Shown here: positions 1-8,658 of the stretch, piece by piece
Layout of the letters: each line of letters begins with the position of its first letter
How positions within the stretch are numbered: the stretch's first letter is position 1
Source of the DNA: an uncultured Chitinophagaceae bacterium
GTDB lineage: Bacteria > Bacteroidota > Bacteroidia > Chitinophagales > Chitinophagaceae
Direction of reading: 5' to 3'
Length of the DNA: 10,689 nucleotides
NCBI GenBank assembly: GCA_946885335.1
Contig: CAMPGG010000102.1
Span: 1 to 10,689 of the forward strand
The notes under the pieces: generated by a model
Seen by the model: the letters and a program-made list of their open reading frames with translations, nothing else
What the model was told of the DNA's origin: nothing
The model's database searches: none
Program-made: the position numbers and the translations under genes

Positions 1-2765
1 AGGAAGTGGCCTTGGCAGGTAGAACCTCACTGGATATTACTTTGCTTCCTTCCTCATTAGCAATGGACGCTGTTGTTGTAATTGGTTACGGTACAGCTGC
101 TAAAAGAGATCTTACCGGTAGTATCGTCACTATTAAAGGAGAAGAAATTGCCAACAAGCCAACTGCAAATCCATTAGGTCTGTTACAAGGAAAAGTAGCA
201 GGGTTATCCGTAGTTAATTCAGGAAGACCCGGAGCAGAACCAGATATTCGGATTCGCGGTACAAATACAATTAATGGAGTGAAACCTGTTTATATTGTTG
301 ATGGAATCCTGAATGATAATATCAACTTTTTAAATCCTGCCGATATTGAATCTATCGAGGTTTTAAAAGACCCTTCTTCCTTAGCCATTTTTGGTGTACG
401 CGGTGCCAATGGAGCCATTGCCATAACTACCAAAAAAGCAAAAGCAGGTCAAATGCTGGTGAATTTCAATACATCTATAGGTGTTAAAAAGGTGCAGGAT
501 AAAATTCAAATGACCAATGCTGCACAGTTCAGGGAATTATATACTGAACAACTCATGAACCAGGGTGCCACAGCTTTTGATTATGCATTATGGACTGCCA
601 ATACGGACTGGCAGGATGAAATTTTCCAGGATGCTATCATTAATTATAACAACATCAGTATAACCGGGGCTACAGAAAAAAATCGTTTTTATCTGGGCCT
701 GGGTTATATTAATGAAGAAGGTATCATCAAACATGAGCAATACAAAAAATATACACTCAATTTCAGCGATGAACTGAGAGTGACCAGAGGATTAAAGTTT
801 GGTGTAACCATGAATGCCTACAGGGCAGAGTTACCACAGGAAAGGAGCGTGGGTTCAGCCATCAGGGCCGCACCTATTGCACCTGTTTTAGATCCAACGA
901 CTGGTTTATACCATACACTTCCTTCATTTCAAAGAGCCCAGGTATTTAATCCACTTGTTGCTGTTGAAGTAGAAAAAAATACACTAATAGCAAGAGAATA
1001 TCGTGCGGTGGGTAGTATTTATGGTGATGTAAACTTTTTAAGAAATTTTAATTTCCGTGTGCAATTATTTGCCGACTACGGCTTTAATACATCCAGGAGC
1101 TATCAACCAATATTAACTGTCTACAATCCTGAAATTGTGGGCTCAGACAAAAGAGATACTTCACGCAGAACAACGTCAGTAAATCAAAGCCAGGATATTT
1201 ATCCAAAAACACAAATGGATTATTTGCTTACCTACAAAAAGAAGTTTGGTGGGCATGATCTGACTGTTTTGGGTGGTGTTACTACCTATTACAGGGCATT
1301 TGAAGGAACAAATTCTTCCGTTCAACAAGGAACTTCCCAGGTCATTCCAAACAATCCTGATAAATGGTATGTGGATGCGGTTGGAGATCCATCCACTAAA
1401 CTTGGATCAGGCAGTGCATGGGAAGATGCTTCACTTTCTTATTTAGCAAGAGCACTATATAATTATGAAGGCAAATATTTATTGAATGCTTCCTTCAGAA
1501 GAGATGGAAGCAGCCAGTTTTATTCTTTAGGCAATCAATGGAAAAATTTTGGAGCTATCGGCGTTGGTTGGGTAATAAGCCGGGAAGATTTTTTTGGTGA
1601 CCAGGAATTCCTGGACTACCTGAAATTAAAAGGATCATGGGGTATTTTAGGAAATAAGAATATTGATGATCGTTACCGGTATCCCGCCTATCCCACACTT
1701 ACCAATGCCAACTCAGGCGTTTTTGGAAATAATGTAGTGGCCGCTTTAGAACCTCAGTATATTCCGGATCCAAACCTGAACTGGGAAACTGTTCATAGTT
1801 ATGAATTTGGTGTTGAGTTGAATACTTTAAATAACAGGTTATTTTTTGAAGCAAATTATTATAACAAAGTAACCAAGGACGTACTAACATTAATTGAAGG
1901 TCCATCTGGCACTTTGCCCGGTTTAGGAAACCTGGGAGAAATTGAAAACAAAGGTTTTGAATTTACAGCAAGCTGGAACCAGGATATCAATGAAGATTTT
2001 GGCTACTCCATTTCAGGTAACTTAACCACCATTAAAAATAATGTAGCAAAGCTGAATAAAACAGGTTTTGCCATTATTAATGGCGCCGCAAGAACAACAG
2101 CTGGTTTCCCAATTGGTTATTTCTACGGTTATGTACATGATGGAATTTATCAATCAAATACAGAAGTTTCAAAAAGCCCCACCAGTCAAATCGGTGCTGT
2201 TTCTGCTGGTGACATAAAATACAGGGACATCAATGGTGATGGTGAAATTACAGTTGATGACAGGACCCTGATTGGAAATCCGACACCAGATTTTATTTAT
2301 GGTGGAAGTGTATCATTTAACTATAAAGGATTTGATATCGGTGTTGATATGCAGGGCGTATATGGTAACGAAATTTTCCGGGCATGGACACAGGGTACAT
2401 TTGCTGATTTTAATTACCTGGAACAGCGTATAGATCGTTGGAATGGTCCCGGCACATCAAATTGGGAACCTATTTTAAGTACAAGGAGAGCTAATAACTA
2501 TCAAAATTCCACTTATAATATTGAAGATGGCAGTTTCTTTAGAATCCGGAATTTACAGGTAGGTTACACATTTGGACAAAACATATTAAGCGGTGTAGGA
2601 ATAAAATCATTACGTATTTACTTGAATGCGCAAAACCTGGCAACATTTGCTAACAATACGGGTTATACACCAGAAATTGGTGGTAGTGCAACCGCATTTG
2701 GAGTAGATAATGGAACATATCCTGTACCCGCAGTGTATTCAGCAGGCCTTAATTTAAATTTTTAA
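1..2765 (+). CDS. SusC/RagA-family TonB-dependent outer-membrane transporter, 5'-truncated by the window edge
   Basis: This is the outer-membrane, TonB-driven importer of a glycan utilization locus and takes up oligosaccharides together with its SusD partner. The reading frame is open from the first complete codon at position 3, so the GTG at 6 is not a real start. The signal peptide and most of the carboxypeptidase-regulatory-like domain lie upstream; about 100 residues are missing compared with typical family members. Only the end of that domain remains (SLDITLLPS, about 30-60). It is followed by the junction motif VVVIGYGTAAKRDLTGS and the plug domain (about 66-450), with RIRGT at 249-263, VYIVDGI, and IESIEVLKDPSSLAIFGVRG. 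The rest is beta-barrel, including an acidic loop DINGDGEITVDD (2226-2261) common in this family. The chain ends in LNLNF, the aromatic terminus expected of barrel proteins. The susD-like gene follows after 10 bases, so the two are co-transcribed. The family is certain; the substrate is inferred from neighbours. Confidence 0.96.
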   Translation, partial: EVALAGRTSLDITLLPSSLAMDAVVVIGYGTAAKRDLTGSIVTIKGEEIANKPTANPLGLLQGKVAGLSVVNSGRPGAEPDIRIRGTNTINGVKPVYIVDGILNDNINFLNPADIESIEVLKDPSSLAIFGVRGANGAIAITTKKAKAGQMLVNFNTSIGVKKVQDKIQMTNAAQFRELYTEQLMNQGATAFDYALWTANTDWQDEIFQDAIINYNNISITGATEKNRFYLGLGYINEEGIIKHEQYKKYTLNFSDELRVTRGLKFGVTMNAYRAELPQERSVGSAIRAAPIAPVLDPTTGLYHTLPSFQRAQVFNPLVAVEVEKNTLIAREYRAVGSIYGDVNFLRNFNFRVQLFADYGFNTSRSYQPILTVYNPEIVGSDKRDTSRRTTSVNQSQDIYPKTQMDYLLTYKKKFGGHDLTVLGGVTTYYRAFEGTNSSVQQGTSQVIPNNPDKWYVDAVGDPSTKLGSGSAWEDASLSYLARALYNYEGKYLLNASFRRDGSSQFYSLGNQWKNFGAIGVGWVISREDFFGDQEFLDYLKLKGSWGILGNKNIDDRYRYPAYPTLTNANSGVFGNNVVAALEPQYIPDPNLNWETVHSYEFGVELNTLNNRLFFEANYYNKVTKDVLTLIEGPSGTLPGLGNLGEIENKGFEFTASWNQDINEDFGYSISGNLTTIKNNVAKLNKTGFAIINGAARTTAGFPIGYFYGYVHDGIYQSNTEVSKSPTSQIGAVSAGDIKYRDINGDGEITVDDRTLIGNPTPDFIYGGSVSFNYKGFDIGVDMQGVYGNEIFRAWTQGTFADFNYLEQRIDRWNGPGTSNWEPILSTRRANNYQNSTYNIEDGSFFRIRNLQVGYTFGQNILSGVGIKSLRIYLNAQNLATFANNTGYTPEIGGSATAFGVDNGTYPVPAVYSAGLNLNF

Positions 2766-2775
2766 ATTTCTTAGT

Positions 2776-4278
2776 ATGAAAAAAATATTTTATTTAAAGT
2801 GGAGCTTATTACCATTGGTGGTTTTGCTGATCGGAATTTCATCTTGCAAAAAGGATTTCCTGGACCGCCAGCCCCTGGGTCGATATATTGATGAAGATGT
2901 TCCGGCAGGATCATTTGACAGTAAAGTTTTTGCGCTTTATTCTTTATTGAGAACGGATGGTTTTAACTCGATTCACTACCTGGCTATTCACAGCTTCAGA
3001 TCAGATGAATCTGAAAAAGGAAGTACACAGGCCGATGGTGCCAATCATGGACAGATGTATGATGATTTTCAATATGACAAGAGCAATGGTTTGCTTCAAA
3101 CATATTGGACAAATCACTATGCAGTGATCATTGCAGCTAACGCAATCATTGATGATATTGATTCCATTGGAGCAACAGATCAAAATACATTAATAAATAA
3201 AGCTGAGGCCAAATTTTTAAGAGCCTATGCTTTTTTTCACCTGGTTCGTTCTTTTGGCGAAGTTCCATTAGTTGATTTTAAGATTACAGATGCTGCCCAG
3301 GTTAATATTCCAAAATCCACATCAAACGAAATATTTGCATTGATTGACCAGGATTTAATGGAAGCAACCTCTGTATTACCTGAAAGCTGGGATGCCCAAT
3401 ACACCGGGCGATTGACAAAGGGCGCCGCATTAACCTTACAGGCTAAAACGCATTTATGGCGCAATAACTGGGCTGCCGCACTTACATCCGCAAAAAGTGT
3501 AATAGCATTAAATAAGTATGGTTTGGTATCCAATTATGGAAGCCAGTTCAGGCATACCGGGGAAAATGGTCCTGAATCTATTTTTGAGATACAGGCGATT
3601 TTCAGGCCCGCCTTAGATCTGGGTATTCCATATGCCAATGTGCAGGGTGTAAGAGGTGCAGGTTCATGGGACCTGGGCTGGGGATGGAATGTTCCTACCC
3701 AAAATTTAGTGGATGAATATGAAACCGGTGATCCAAGGAAAGATGCAACAATCTTATACTCTGGTCAAACCGATCCACTTTTTGGAGAAACATTGCCTCC
3801 GCAACCAACTATTGCAAGACCCTACTGGAACAAAAAGATTTATACTAATCCTGCCGATAGGGTTGCCCTAAACAGCCGGTTTGGAAGATGGATGAATCAT
3901 AGAATATTTCGATATGCTGATGTTTTATTAATGGCTGCCGAAGCTGCGAATGAATTGGGTGGCACACAAAATACCACCGATGCATTGGCCTGGCTTGAAA
4001 TGGTTAGAGCCAGGGCAAGGGGAAACAATAATGCCATCCTTCCACCAGTTACAACAACGGACCAGGACGAATTAAGGCAAGCCATCAGGCATGAACGTTT
4101 TGTGGAATTGGCTATGGAAGAATCAAGGTTTTGGGATTTAGTAAGATGGGGTATCGATATCACCGTTTTACCAGCCTCAGGTAGCCCGGGTTACCAGCTT
4201 AAACACAGACTATTACCTATTCCCCAAGAAGAAATTGATAAATCAGGTGGTATTCTGGTACAAAACCCGAATTATTAA
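2776..4278 (+). CDS. SusD/RagB-family nutrient-binding outer-membrane lipoprotein
   Basis: This is the surface glycan-binding lid of the SusC transporter encoded just upstream. The 500-residue length is normal for the family. A lipoprotein signal peptide ends at Cys24 (LIGISSC) and is followed by KKD, which resembles the positively charged/acidic surface-export signal reported for Bacteroidota lipoproteins. The TPR-like helical core shows AEAKFLRAYAFFHLVRSFGE at about residues 143-163, a SusD hallmark. The C-terminal RagB/SusD region has RHERFVELAMEESRFWDLVR from residue 438 and closes with the usual LLPIPQEEID...GGILVQNPNY pattern. The ATG at 2776 is the only start that gives a proper signal peptide. 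The next gene begins 25 bases after the stop with no terminator between, so it probably belongs to the same transcript. Specificity cannot be read from the sequence. Confidence 0.97.
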   Translation: MKKIFYLKWSLLPLVVLLIGISSCKKDFLDRQPLGRYIDEDVPAGSFDSKVFALYSLLRTDGFNSIHYLAIHSFRSDESEKGSTQADGANHGQMYDDFQYDKSNGLLQTYWTNHYAVIIAANAIIDDIDSIGATDQNTLINKAEAKFLRAYAFFHLVRSFGEVPLVDFKITDAAQVNIPKSTSNEIFALIDQDLMEATSVLPESWDAQYTGRLTKGAALTLQAKTHLWRNNWAAALTSAKSVIALNKYGLVSNYGSQFRHTGENGPESIFEIQAIFRPALDLGIPYANVQGVRGAGSWDLGWGWNVPTQNLVDEYETGDPRKDATILYSGQTDPLFGETLPPQPTIARPYWNKKIYTNPADRVALNSRFGRWMNHRIFRYADVLLMAAEAANELGGTQNTTDALAWLEMVRARARGNNNAILPPVTTTDQDELRQAIRHERFVELAMEESRFWDLVRWGIDITVLPASGSPGYQLKHRLLPIPQEEIDKSGGILVQNPNY

Positions 4279-4303
4279 TACTTAAATTTCAAAACTGAAA
4301 AAC

Positions 4304-5155
4304 ATGAAATCAACTAAAATAATTTTATTTGGATTCTCCCTGGTTATTATGTTTGGTTTGCTCCTAACAGCCTGTCAAAAACTGGACAGACCAGCACTCG
4401 GGGAACTTATCCTGGATCCGCCACCACCACCATTAACACTTTTAGACAGTAAAAGCTATTGGCATTTTAACGGAGATACCAGGGATACCGGTGAATTAAG
4501 GTTACCTACAACAGCAAACAGTATCTCATTTATTCCAGGGGTTACTGAAGGATCTGCTGCACAAGTTGGTGCAGGAGGATCTATGGTTGTCAGATCAGTA
4601 CCAGATGCATTAAAATCACCTGGCAGTTTCTCCATTGCATTCTGGATGAATGGCGTGGGACCCGTGCAAGGCGGAGCACAAGGATTATTCGCTATATCTA
4701 AAAGCACTGAATTTTGGGGCAATTTTGAAGTGTTCCTTGAAAATCTGAATAATGGTTCGGAAGCTTTTATCAAAATTCACATGTATAATGCGGGTGTTGC
4801 AAGTGGTAATGGGGAAGAGTGGACAGAAGTTAAAATACCTGGTGCGCTGGACAAATGGACCCACATAGCCATTACATATAACGCCGCTACTTCCGAATTG
4901 ACAGTGTATGCTGATGGTCAGCCAACAACGGTTAATAAAAAAGTTTTGGGAGGCGGAAACTACGGGCCATTGGTCTGGGAGAATGTTACAGGACTTACAC
5001 TCGGTACATTTGCATTCCAGGTTTCACCAACACTTGCTAATCACGGCGCTGAGGGTTGGGCAAAATCATTTAATGGTGCACTGGATCAGTTCCGCATTTT
5101 TACCAAAGCTTTGACGCCTGCTGAAGTAGCTAATTTGCACACAAATAAATTATAA
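4304..5155 (+). CDS. LamG/concanavalin A-like domain lipoprotein, putative surface glycan-binding protein
   Basis: The 283-residue lipoprotein has a signal peptide ending at Cys24 (LLLTAC). A proline-rich linker (DPPPPPLTLLD, about residues 38-48) follows, then a single LamG / Laminin_G_3-like jelly-roll domain from about residue 50 to the end. Seen hallmarks are YWHFNGDTRDTG at 52, GSFSIAFWMNG, the paired strands WTHIAITYN...LTVYADGQ from residue 185, and the closing strand and helix FNGALDQFRIFTKALTPAEV from residue 256. I see no catalytic motif of a LamG-related glycoside hydrolase, so binding is more likely than cleavage. The place directly after susCD is where Bacteroidota loci usually encode a surface glycan-binding protein, and the stalk-like proline linker fits that role. 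It is the last gene before a strong terminator. The fold is well supported; the binding role and ligand are inferred. Confidence 0.88.
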   Translation: MKSTKIILFGFSLVIMFGLLLTACQKLDRPALGELILDPPPPPLTLLDSKSYWHFNGDTRDTGELRLPTTANSISFIPGVTEGSAAQVGAGGSMVVRSVPDALKSPGSFSIAFWMNGVGPVQGGAQGLFAISKSTEFWGNFEVFLENLNNGSEAFIKIHMYNAGVASGNGEEWTEVKIPGALDKWTHIAITYNAATSELTVYADGQPTTVNKKVLGGGNYGPLVWENVTGLTLGTFAFQVSPTLANHGAEGWAKSFNGALDQFRIFTKALTPAEVANLHTNKL

Positions 5156-5172
5156 TTCTCTTTTAATAAGCT

Positions 5173-5210
5173 AATGGGTTGCAACAGAAAATTTGCAACC
5201 CATTTTTTTT
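5173..5210 (+). terminator. Rho-independent terminator after the susC-susD-LamG block
   Basis: A perfect 12-bp inverted repeat (AATGGGTTGCAA at 5173-5184 and TTGCAACCCATT at 5193-5204) encloses an 8-base loop and runs into eight consecutive T residues (5203-5210). It lies 17 bases after the LamG stop codon. The T-run is only on the downstream + side, so it acts in the direction of the upstream genes. It should end, or strongly reduce, transcription before the ASPIC/UnbV gene. Confidence 0.93.
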
Positions 5211-5240
5211 ATCTTCCAGAACCATATCTTTTTAATACTT

Positions 5241-5273
5241 ATTGAAACAAAAAAGATTATGCTATCATTTTTG
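5241..5273 (+). promoter_or_regulatory. Weak candidate Bacteroidota-type promoter before the ASPIC/UnbV gene
   Basis: ATTG at 5241-5244 and CATTTTTG at 5266-5273 each differ by one base from the Bacteroidota sigma consensus (TTTG, then about 19-21 bases, then TAnnTTTG); the spacing is 21 bases. A transcript would begin about 17-20 bases before the ATG at 5296. A promoter is expected somewhere here because a strong terminator lies directly upstream. In AT-rich DNA such a near-match can easily occur by chance. Confidence 0.2.
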
Positions 5274-5295
5274 TTATAAATCTCCGGCTTTTGAT

Positions 5296-8200
5296 ATGTT
5301 TAATTTTAAAATAAATCTTATTAAAATAAAATTTACCATACCTGCTTTTGCATTAATAGCTATACTTAGCTGGCAATGTAATAAGCAAAAGCCAATGTTC
5401 GAAACACTGTCTTCATCAAAAACAAACATCACATTCACAAACCAGTTACCTGAACGCGAAAATTTCAATATTCTTTATTACATCTACTATTATAACGGTG
5501 GTGGTGTTGCAACTGGCGATATAAATAATGACGGGTTAACGGATATTTACTTTACCGCGAATAGCAAAGGGGCAAATAAATTATACTTAAACAAAGGGAA
5601 TTTTGAATTTGAAGACATTACAGATAAAGCTTCTGTGGCAGGTACCGCTGATTGGTGTTCCGGTGTAACCATGGCCGACATTAACGGTGATGGATACCTG
5701 GATTTGTATGTTTCAGCAGTAAGCAATGTTCATGGTTTGCAGGGTCACAACCAGCTTTTTATCAATAATGGCGATTTGAGTTTTACAGAAAGCGCAGCTA
5801 TCTATGGACTTGATTTTTCAGGATTTTCAACCCAGGCTGCTTTTTTTGATTATGACCGGGATGGCGACCTGGATTGCTATCTTTTAAATCATTCTGAAAG
5901 ACCTCATGCCAATATAGTTGATACAATTAACCGGCGAAAAATTGACAGTTTATCAGGTGACAGGTTGTATCGCAATGATATGAATACCACTGTAAAAAAA
6001 TTTACAGATGTTTCAAGAGAAGCAGGCATTTTTCAAAGCAGTTTAGGCTATGGACTTGGTTTAGCTGTTTCCGATATCAATAATGATGGCTGGGTTGATA
6101 TTTATGTAGGAAATGATTTTCATGAAAACGATTACTACTATTTAAATAATGGGGATGGCACATTTTCCGAATCGGGTGCAAAAGTTTTCGGGCACTATTC
6201 CCGTTTCAGCATGGGTAATGATATAGCCGATTATAATAATGATGGGCAACTGGATATAATTACTGTCGACATGCTGCCCGCAAATGAAAAAGTTCTCAAA
6301 ACATATGGAAGTGATGAGAACCCTGATATTTATAAATTAAAACTAACGGATAACGGTTACCAGCATCAATATTCGAAAAACGTTTTACAACGTAATAATG
6401 GGAATGGCAACAGCTTTAGTGAAACAGCACTGTTAAGTGGAGTTTCAGCAACGGACTGGAGTTGGGCACCGCTGTTTGCTGACCTGGATAATGACGGTAA
6501 AAAAGATTTATTTGTATCAAGCGGAATTCTGCAACGCCCGGTCGACCTTGATTTTATCAAATTTGTTTCCAGTCTCGAATCACAAAAAAGAATGACCGGT
6601 AATAATAATTTAGACCAGCTGGCTTTGGAAAAAATGCCGGAAGGCAGCTCCTATCCTTTTTTATTTAAAGGAGATGGCGATTTGCAATTTACAGATGTTA
6701 GCGAAGATTGGGGGACTTCCAAAATGAAAGGTTATTATACCGGTGCCGCATATGCGGATTTTAATAATGATGGGAACCTTGATCTTGTTATCAATGCCAT
6801 AAATGCACCTGCAGTTATTTTAAAAAATAACGCACCGGCAAAAAATAATATTACCATTTCATTTAAAGGTGCTGGTATGAATACTTTTGGCATAGGCGCA
6901 AAAGCATACCTATTTACAAAATCAGGATTGCAATACCAGCAACTGATGTTAACAAGAGGATTTCAATCTTCTTCTGATGCAAGACTGCATTTTGGATTAG
7001 ATTCATTGACAAATATTGACAGCCTCCTGGTTATATGGCCAAATCAAAAATACCAGTTAGTAAAAAATATACCGGCTAATAAACCATTAACAATAAATGA
7101 AAAAGATGCATCAGGCATTTTTAAATATGATTCTTTCTTCCCTATAGAACATGCCTTATTCAATGACATTACCAGGCAAGTAAATATTCCATGGAAGCAC
7201 CAGGAAAATAATTTTGATGACTATAGTTTTCAATACCTGATTCCCCATGCACAATCAACCAGGGGACCTAAAACAGCTATCGCAGATATCAATGGTGATG
7301 GTTTGGATGATTTATATACCTGCGGCGCAAAAGGACAAGCCGGCAGGTTATTTATCCAGCAAAAAAATAACAGCTTTCTACCCGCTGGTAACAATGATTT
7401 TAATAATGATGCAATGGCAGAAGATGTAGATGCCATCTTCTTTGATGCTAATGGTGACCAGCACCCCGATCTGTATGTAGCCAGTGGTGGCAATGAATAT
7501 TCGGGAAATCATCCCGCTCTGCTGGATCGTTTATACATGAATGATGGTAAGGGTAATTTTTCAAAATCAACAGCATTACCAGCTATTTATTCAAACAAAT
7601 CATGTGTTGCCGCCGCCGATATAGACAATGATGGTGATACGGATATTTTTATCGGGACCCTGGCAGATGCTAACGCTTACGGCATACCCCAAACATCACA
7701 TTTATTATTAAATGATGGTAAAGGAAATTTTTCGATCGCCACGGAGCAAACGATATCATTACAAAATATTGGCATCATTACGGCTGCTTCATTTTCAGAT
7801 CTAAATAAAGATGGATGGAATGACCTGGTAATTACCGGTGAATGGATGCCTTTAAAAATTTTCATGAACAAGAATGGAAAATTCCAATCCAAAGACATTG
7901 ATAAATCAACCGGGCTTTGGCAAACTGTTTTGATTGATGATGTAAATGGTGATGGTCATACAGACATACTAGCCGGTAATTGGGGCTGGAACAATAAATT
8001 CTGGAGTGGCAAAAACGGTCCGCTAAAAATGTATGTAGGAGATTTTGATAATAATGGAAAAACAGAACAGCTATTATCATACACTTTAAATGGAACTGAA
8101 TTTCCGTTCCTGGCGAAGGATGAAGTGGAAAGACCATTGCCTCTTTTAAGAAAGCATTATTTATTGTATGGAGATTATGCAGGTGTGCCTATGAAGGAAG

Positions 8201-8613
8201 TTTTTTATGGGTGGATCGACACCGTAAAACCATTTACAGCCGAAAGATTAGGATCAGTAGTATGTTATGGTGATGGAAAGGGAAATTTTGTTATTCACGA
8301 TCTTCCGGCGTCATTGCAACTGGCACCAATTTTTGCTTTCCAAAAAATTTACAAAAACGATAATAAAGAACAAGCTTTCGTTGCTGGTGGAAATTTTTTT
8401 GATGTGATACCTTATGAAGGTAGATATGATGCCCAGCCTATGTCTTTGTTCTCTATAACCCGGGATAATAAAATAAAGCATATACCACAACAGGTTTTAT
8501 CAAATATAAAGGGACAGGTCAGGGATTTAAAATGGATTAGAATGAATGATCAGCGAAACTTGTTAATGATTGCGAGAAATAATGATAGCATGATTTTTAT
8601 GCAATTAAATTAA
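5296..8613 (+). CDS. Large lipoprotein with two FG-GAP/VCBS repeat arrays flanking an ASPIC/UnbV domain
   Basis: The predicted product has 1105 residues. The frame can be extended to a TTG at 5242, but the ATG at 5296 is preferred because it puts a hydrophobic signal segment at the N-terminus (about residues 13-25, ending ILSWQC with Cys28). The residue before the cysteine is Gln, so the lipobox is atypical. Seven Asp-rich repeats of the DxNxDGxxD type follow (about residues 74-496), then an ASPIC/UnbV domain (about 511-600, with FGIGAKAYLF, a QSSSDARLHFGLD stretch and VIWPN), then six more repeats (about 663-924) and a C-terminal tail of about 180 residues. The repeats form calcium-binding loops in beta-propeller blades in related families. 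I see no catalytic motif. Proteins of this type are common in Bacteroidota and are usually annotated VCBS or CRTAC1-like; no biochemical role is known to me. Its position between susCD and two glycan hydrolases suggests surface binding or scaffolding, which is inference. Confidence 0.93.
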   Translation: MFNFKINLIKIKFTIPAFALIAILSWQCNKQKPMFETLSSSKTNITFTNQLPERENFNILYYIYYYNGGGVATGDINNDGLTDIYFTANSKGANKLYLNKGNFEFEDITDKASVAGTADWCSGVTMADINGDGYLDLYVSAVSNVHGLQGHNQLFINNGDLSFTESAAIYGLDFSGFSTQAAFFDYDRDGDLDCYLLNHSERPHANIVDTINRRKIDSLSGDRLYRNDMNTTVKKFTDVSREAGIFQSSLGYGLGLAVSDINNDGWVDIYVGNDFHENDYYYLNNGDGTFSESGAKVFGHYSRFSMGNDIADYNNDGQLDIITVDMLPANEKVLKTYGSDENPDIYKLKLTDNGYQHQYSKNVLQRNNGNGNSFSETALLSGVSATDWSWAPLFADLDNDGKKDLFVSSGILQRPVDLDFIKFVSSLESQKRMTGNNNLDQLALEKMPEGSSYPFLFKGDGDLQFTDVSEDWGTSKMKGYYTGAAYADFNNDGNLDLVINAINAPAVILKNNAPAKNNITISFKGAGMNTFGIGAKAYLFTKSGLQYQQLMLTRGFQSSSDARLHFGLDSLTNIDSLLVIWPNQKYQLVKNIPANKPLTINEKDASGIFKYDSFFPIEHALFNDITRQVNIPWKHQENNFDDYSFQYLIPHAQSTRGPKTAIADINGDGLDDLYTCGAKGQAGRLFIQQKNNSFLPAGNNDFNNDAMAEDVDAIFFDANGDQHPDLYVASGGNEYSGNHPALLDRLYMNDGKGNFSKSTALPAIYSNKSCVAAADIDNDGDTDIFIGTLADANAYGIPQTSHLLLNDGKGNFSIATEQTISLQNIGIITAASFSDLNKDGWNDLVITGEWMPLKIFMNKNGKFQSKDIDKSTGLWQTVLIDDVNGDGHTDILAGNWGWNNKFWSGKNGPLKMYVGDFDNNGKTEQLLSYTLNGTEFPFLAKDEVERPLPLLRKHYLLYGDYAGVPMKEVFYGWIDTVKPFTAERLGSVVCYGDGKGNFVIHDLPASLQLAPIFAFQKIYKNDNKEQAFVAGGNFFDVIPYEGRYDAQPMSLFSITRDNKIKHIPQQVLSNIKGQVRDLKWIRMNDQRNLLMIARNNDSMIFMQLN
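5515..6783 (+). repeat. First array of seven FG-GAP/VCBS calcium-loop repeats
   Basis: Seven in-frame 30-base units encode an Asp-rich loop: GDINNDGLTD (5515), ADINGDGYLD (5674), FDYDRDGDLD (5845), SDINNDGWVD (6070), ADYNNDGQLD (6226), ADLDNDGKKD (6478) and ADFNNDGNLD (6754). Distances between starts are 53, 57, 75, 52, 84 and 92 codons. Seven units match the usual seven-bladed propeller of the integrin-alpha-like class, though the fold itself is inferred. Confidence 0.85.
7282..8067 (+). repeat. Second array of six FG-GAP/VCBS repeats, the last one degenerate
   Basis: Six in-frame units follow the ASPIC/UnbV domain: ADINGDGLDD (7282), FDANGDQHPD (7441), ADIDNDGDTD (7615), SDLNKDGWND (7795), DDVNGDGHTD (7936) and GDFDNNGKTE (8038). 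Distances between starts are 53, 58, 60, 47 and 34 codons. The last unit has Asn for Asp at the fifth loop position and Glu for the final Asp, and the second has Gln for Gly. The C-terminal tail may supply a seventh blade without a calcium loop. Confidence 0.8.
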
Positions 8614-8658
8614 AGATAGTTCTGCATCTGGGATAAGTTTAAAGTAATAGGCAGATGA

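Noticed and set aside
6..8. GTG as start of the SusC-like gene
   Set aside because: The frame is open upstream of it, and the protein would lack a signal peptide and begin inside the carboxypeptidase-regulatory-like domain. The gene is simply cut by the window edge.
2746..2770. AT-rich near-palindrome around the SusC stop codon
   Set aside because: It is low-complexity A/T sequence without a GC stem. It does not look like a terminator, and the tight gap to susD argues for co-transcription.
4287..4300. Small inverted repeat TTTCA-AAAC-TGAAA before the LamG gene
   Set aside because: The stem is only 5 bp and AT-rich with no T-run, so it is not a terminator. It is probably chance.
4908..5114. 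Plus-strand overlapping frame within the LamG gene
   Set aside because: It lies wholly inside a well-supported domain in another frame and has no recognizable features.
5515..8067. Repeated AAT-AAT-GAT-GG strings as a possible DNA repeat or CRISPR-like array
   Set aside because: The repeats are in frame, vary in spacing and encode the Asp-rich loops of FG-GAP/VCBS blades, so they reflect protein structure.
7862..8137. Minus-strand open frame inside the ASPIC/UnbV gene, and similar ones elsewhere
   Set aside because: All minus-strand frames lie inside clearly coding + strand genes, are short, and show no recognizable domain. They are shadows.
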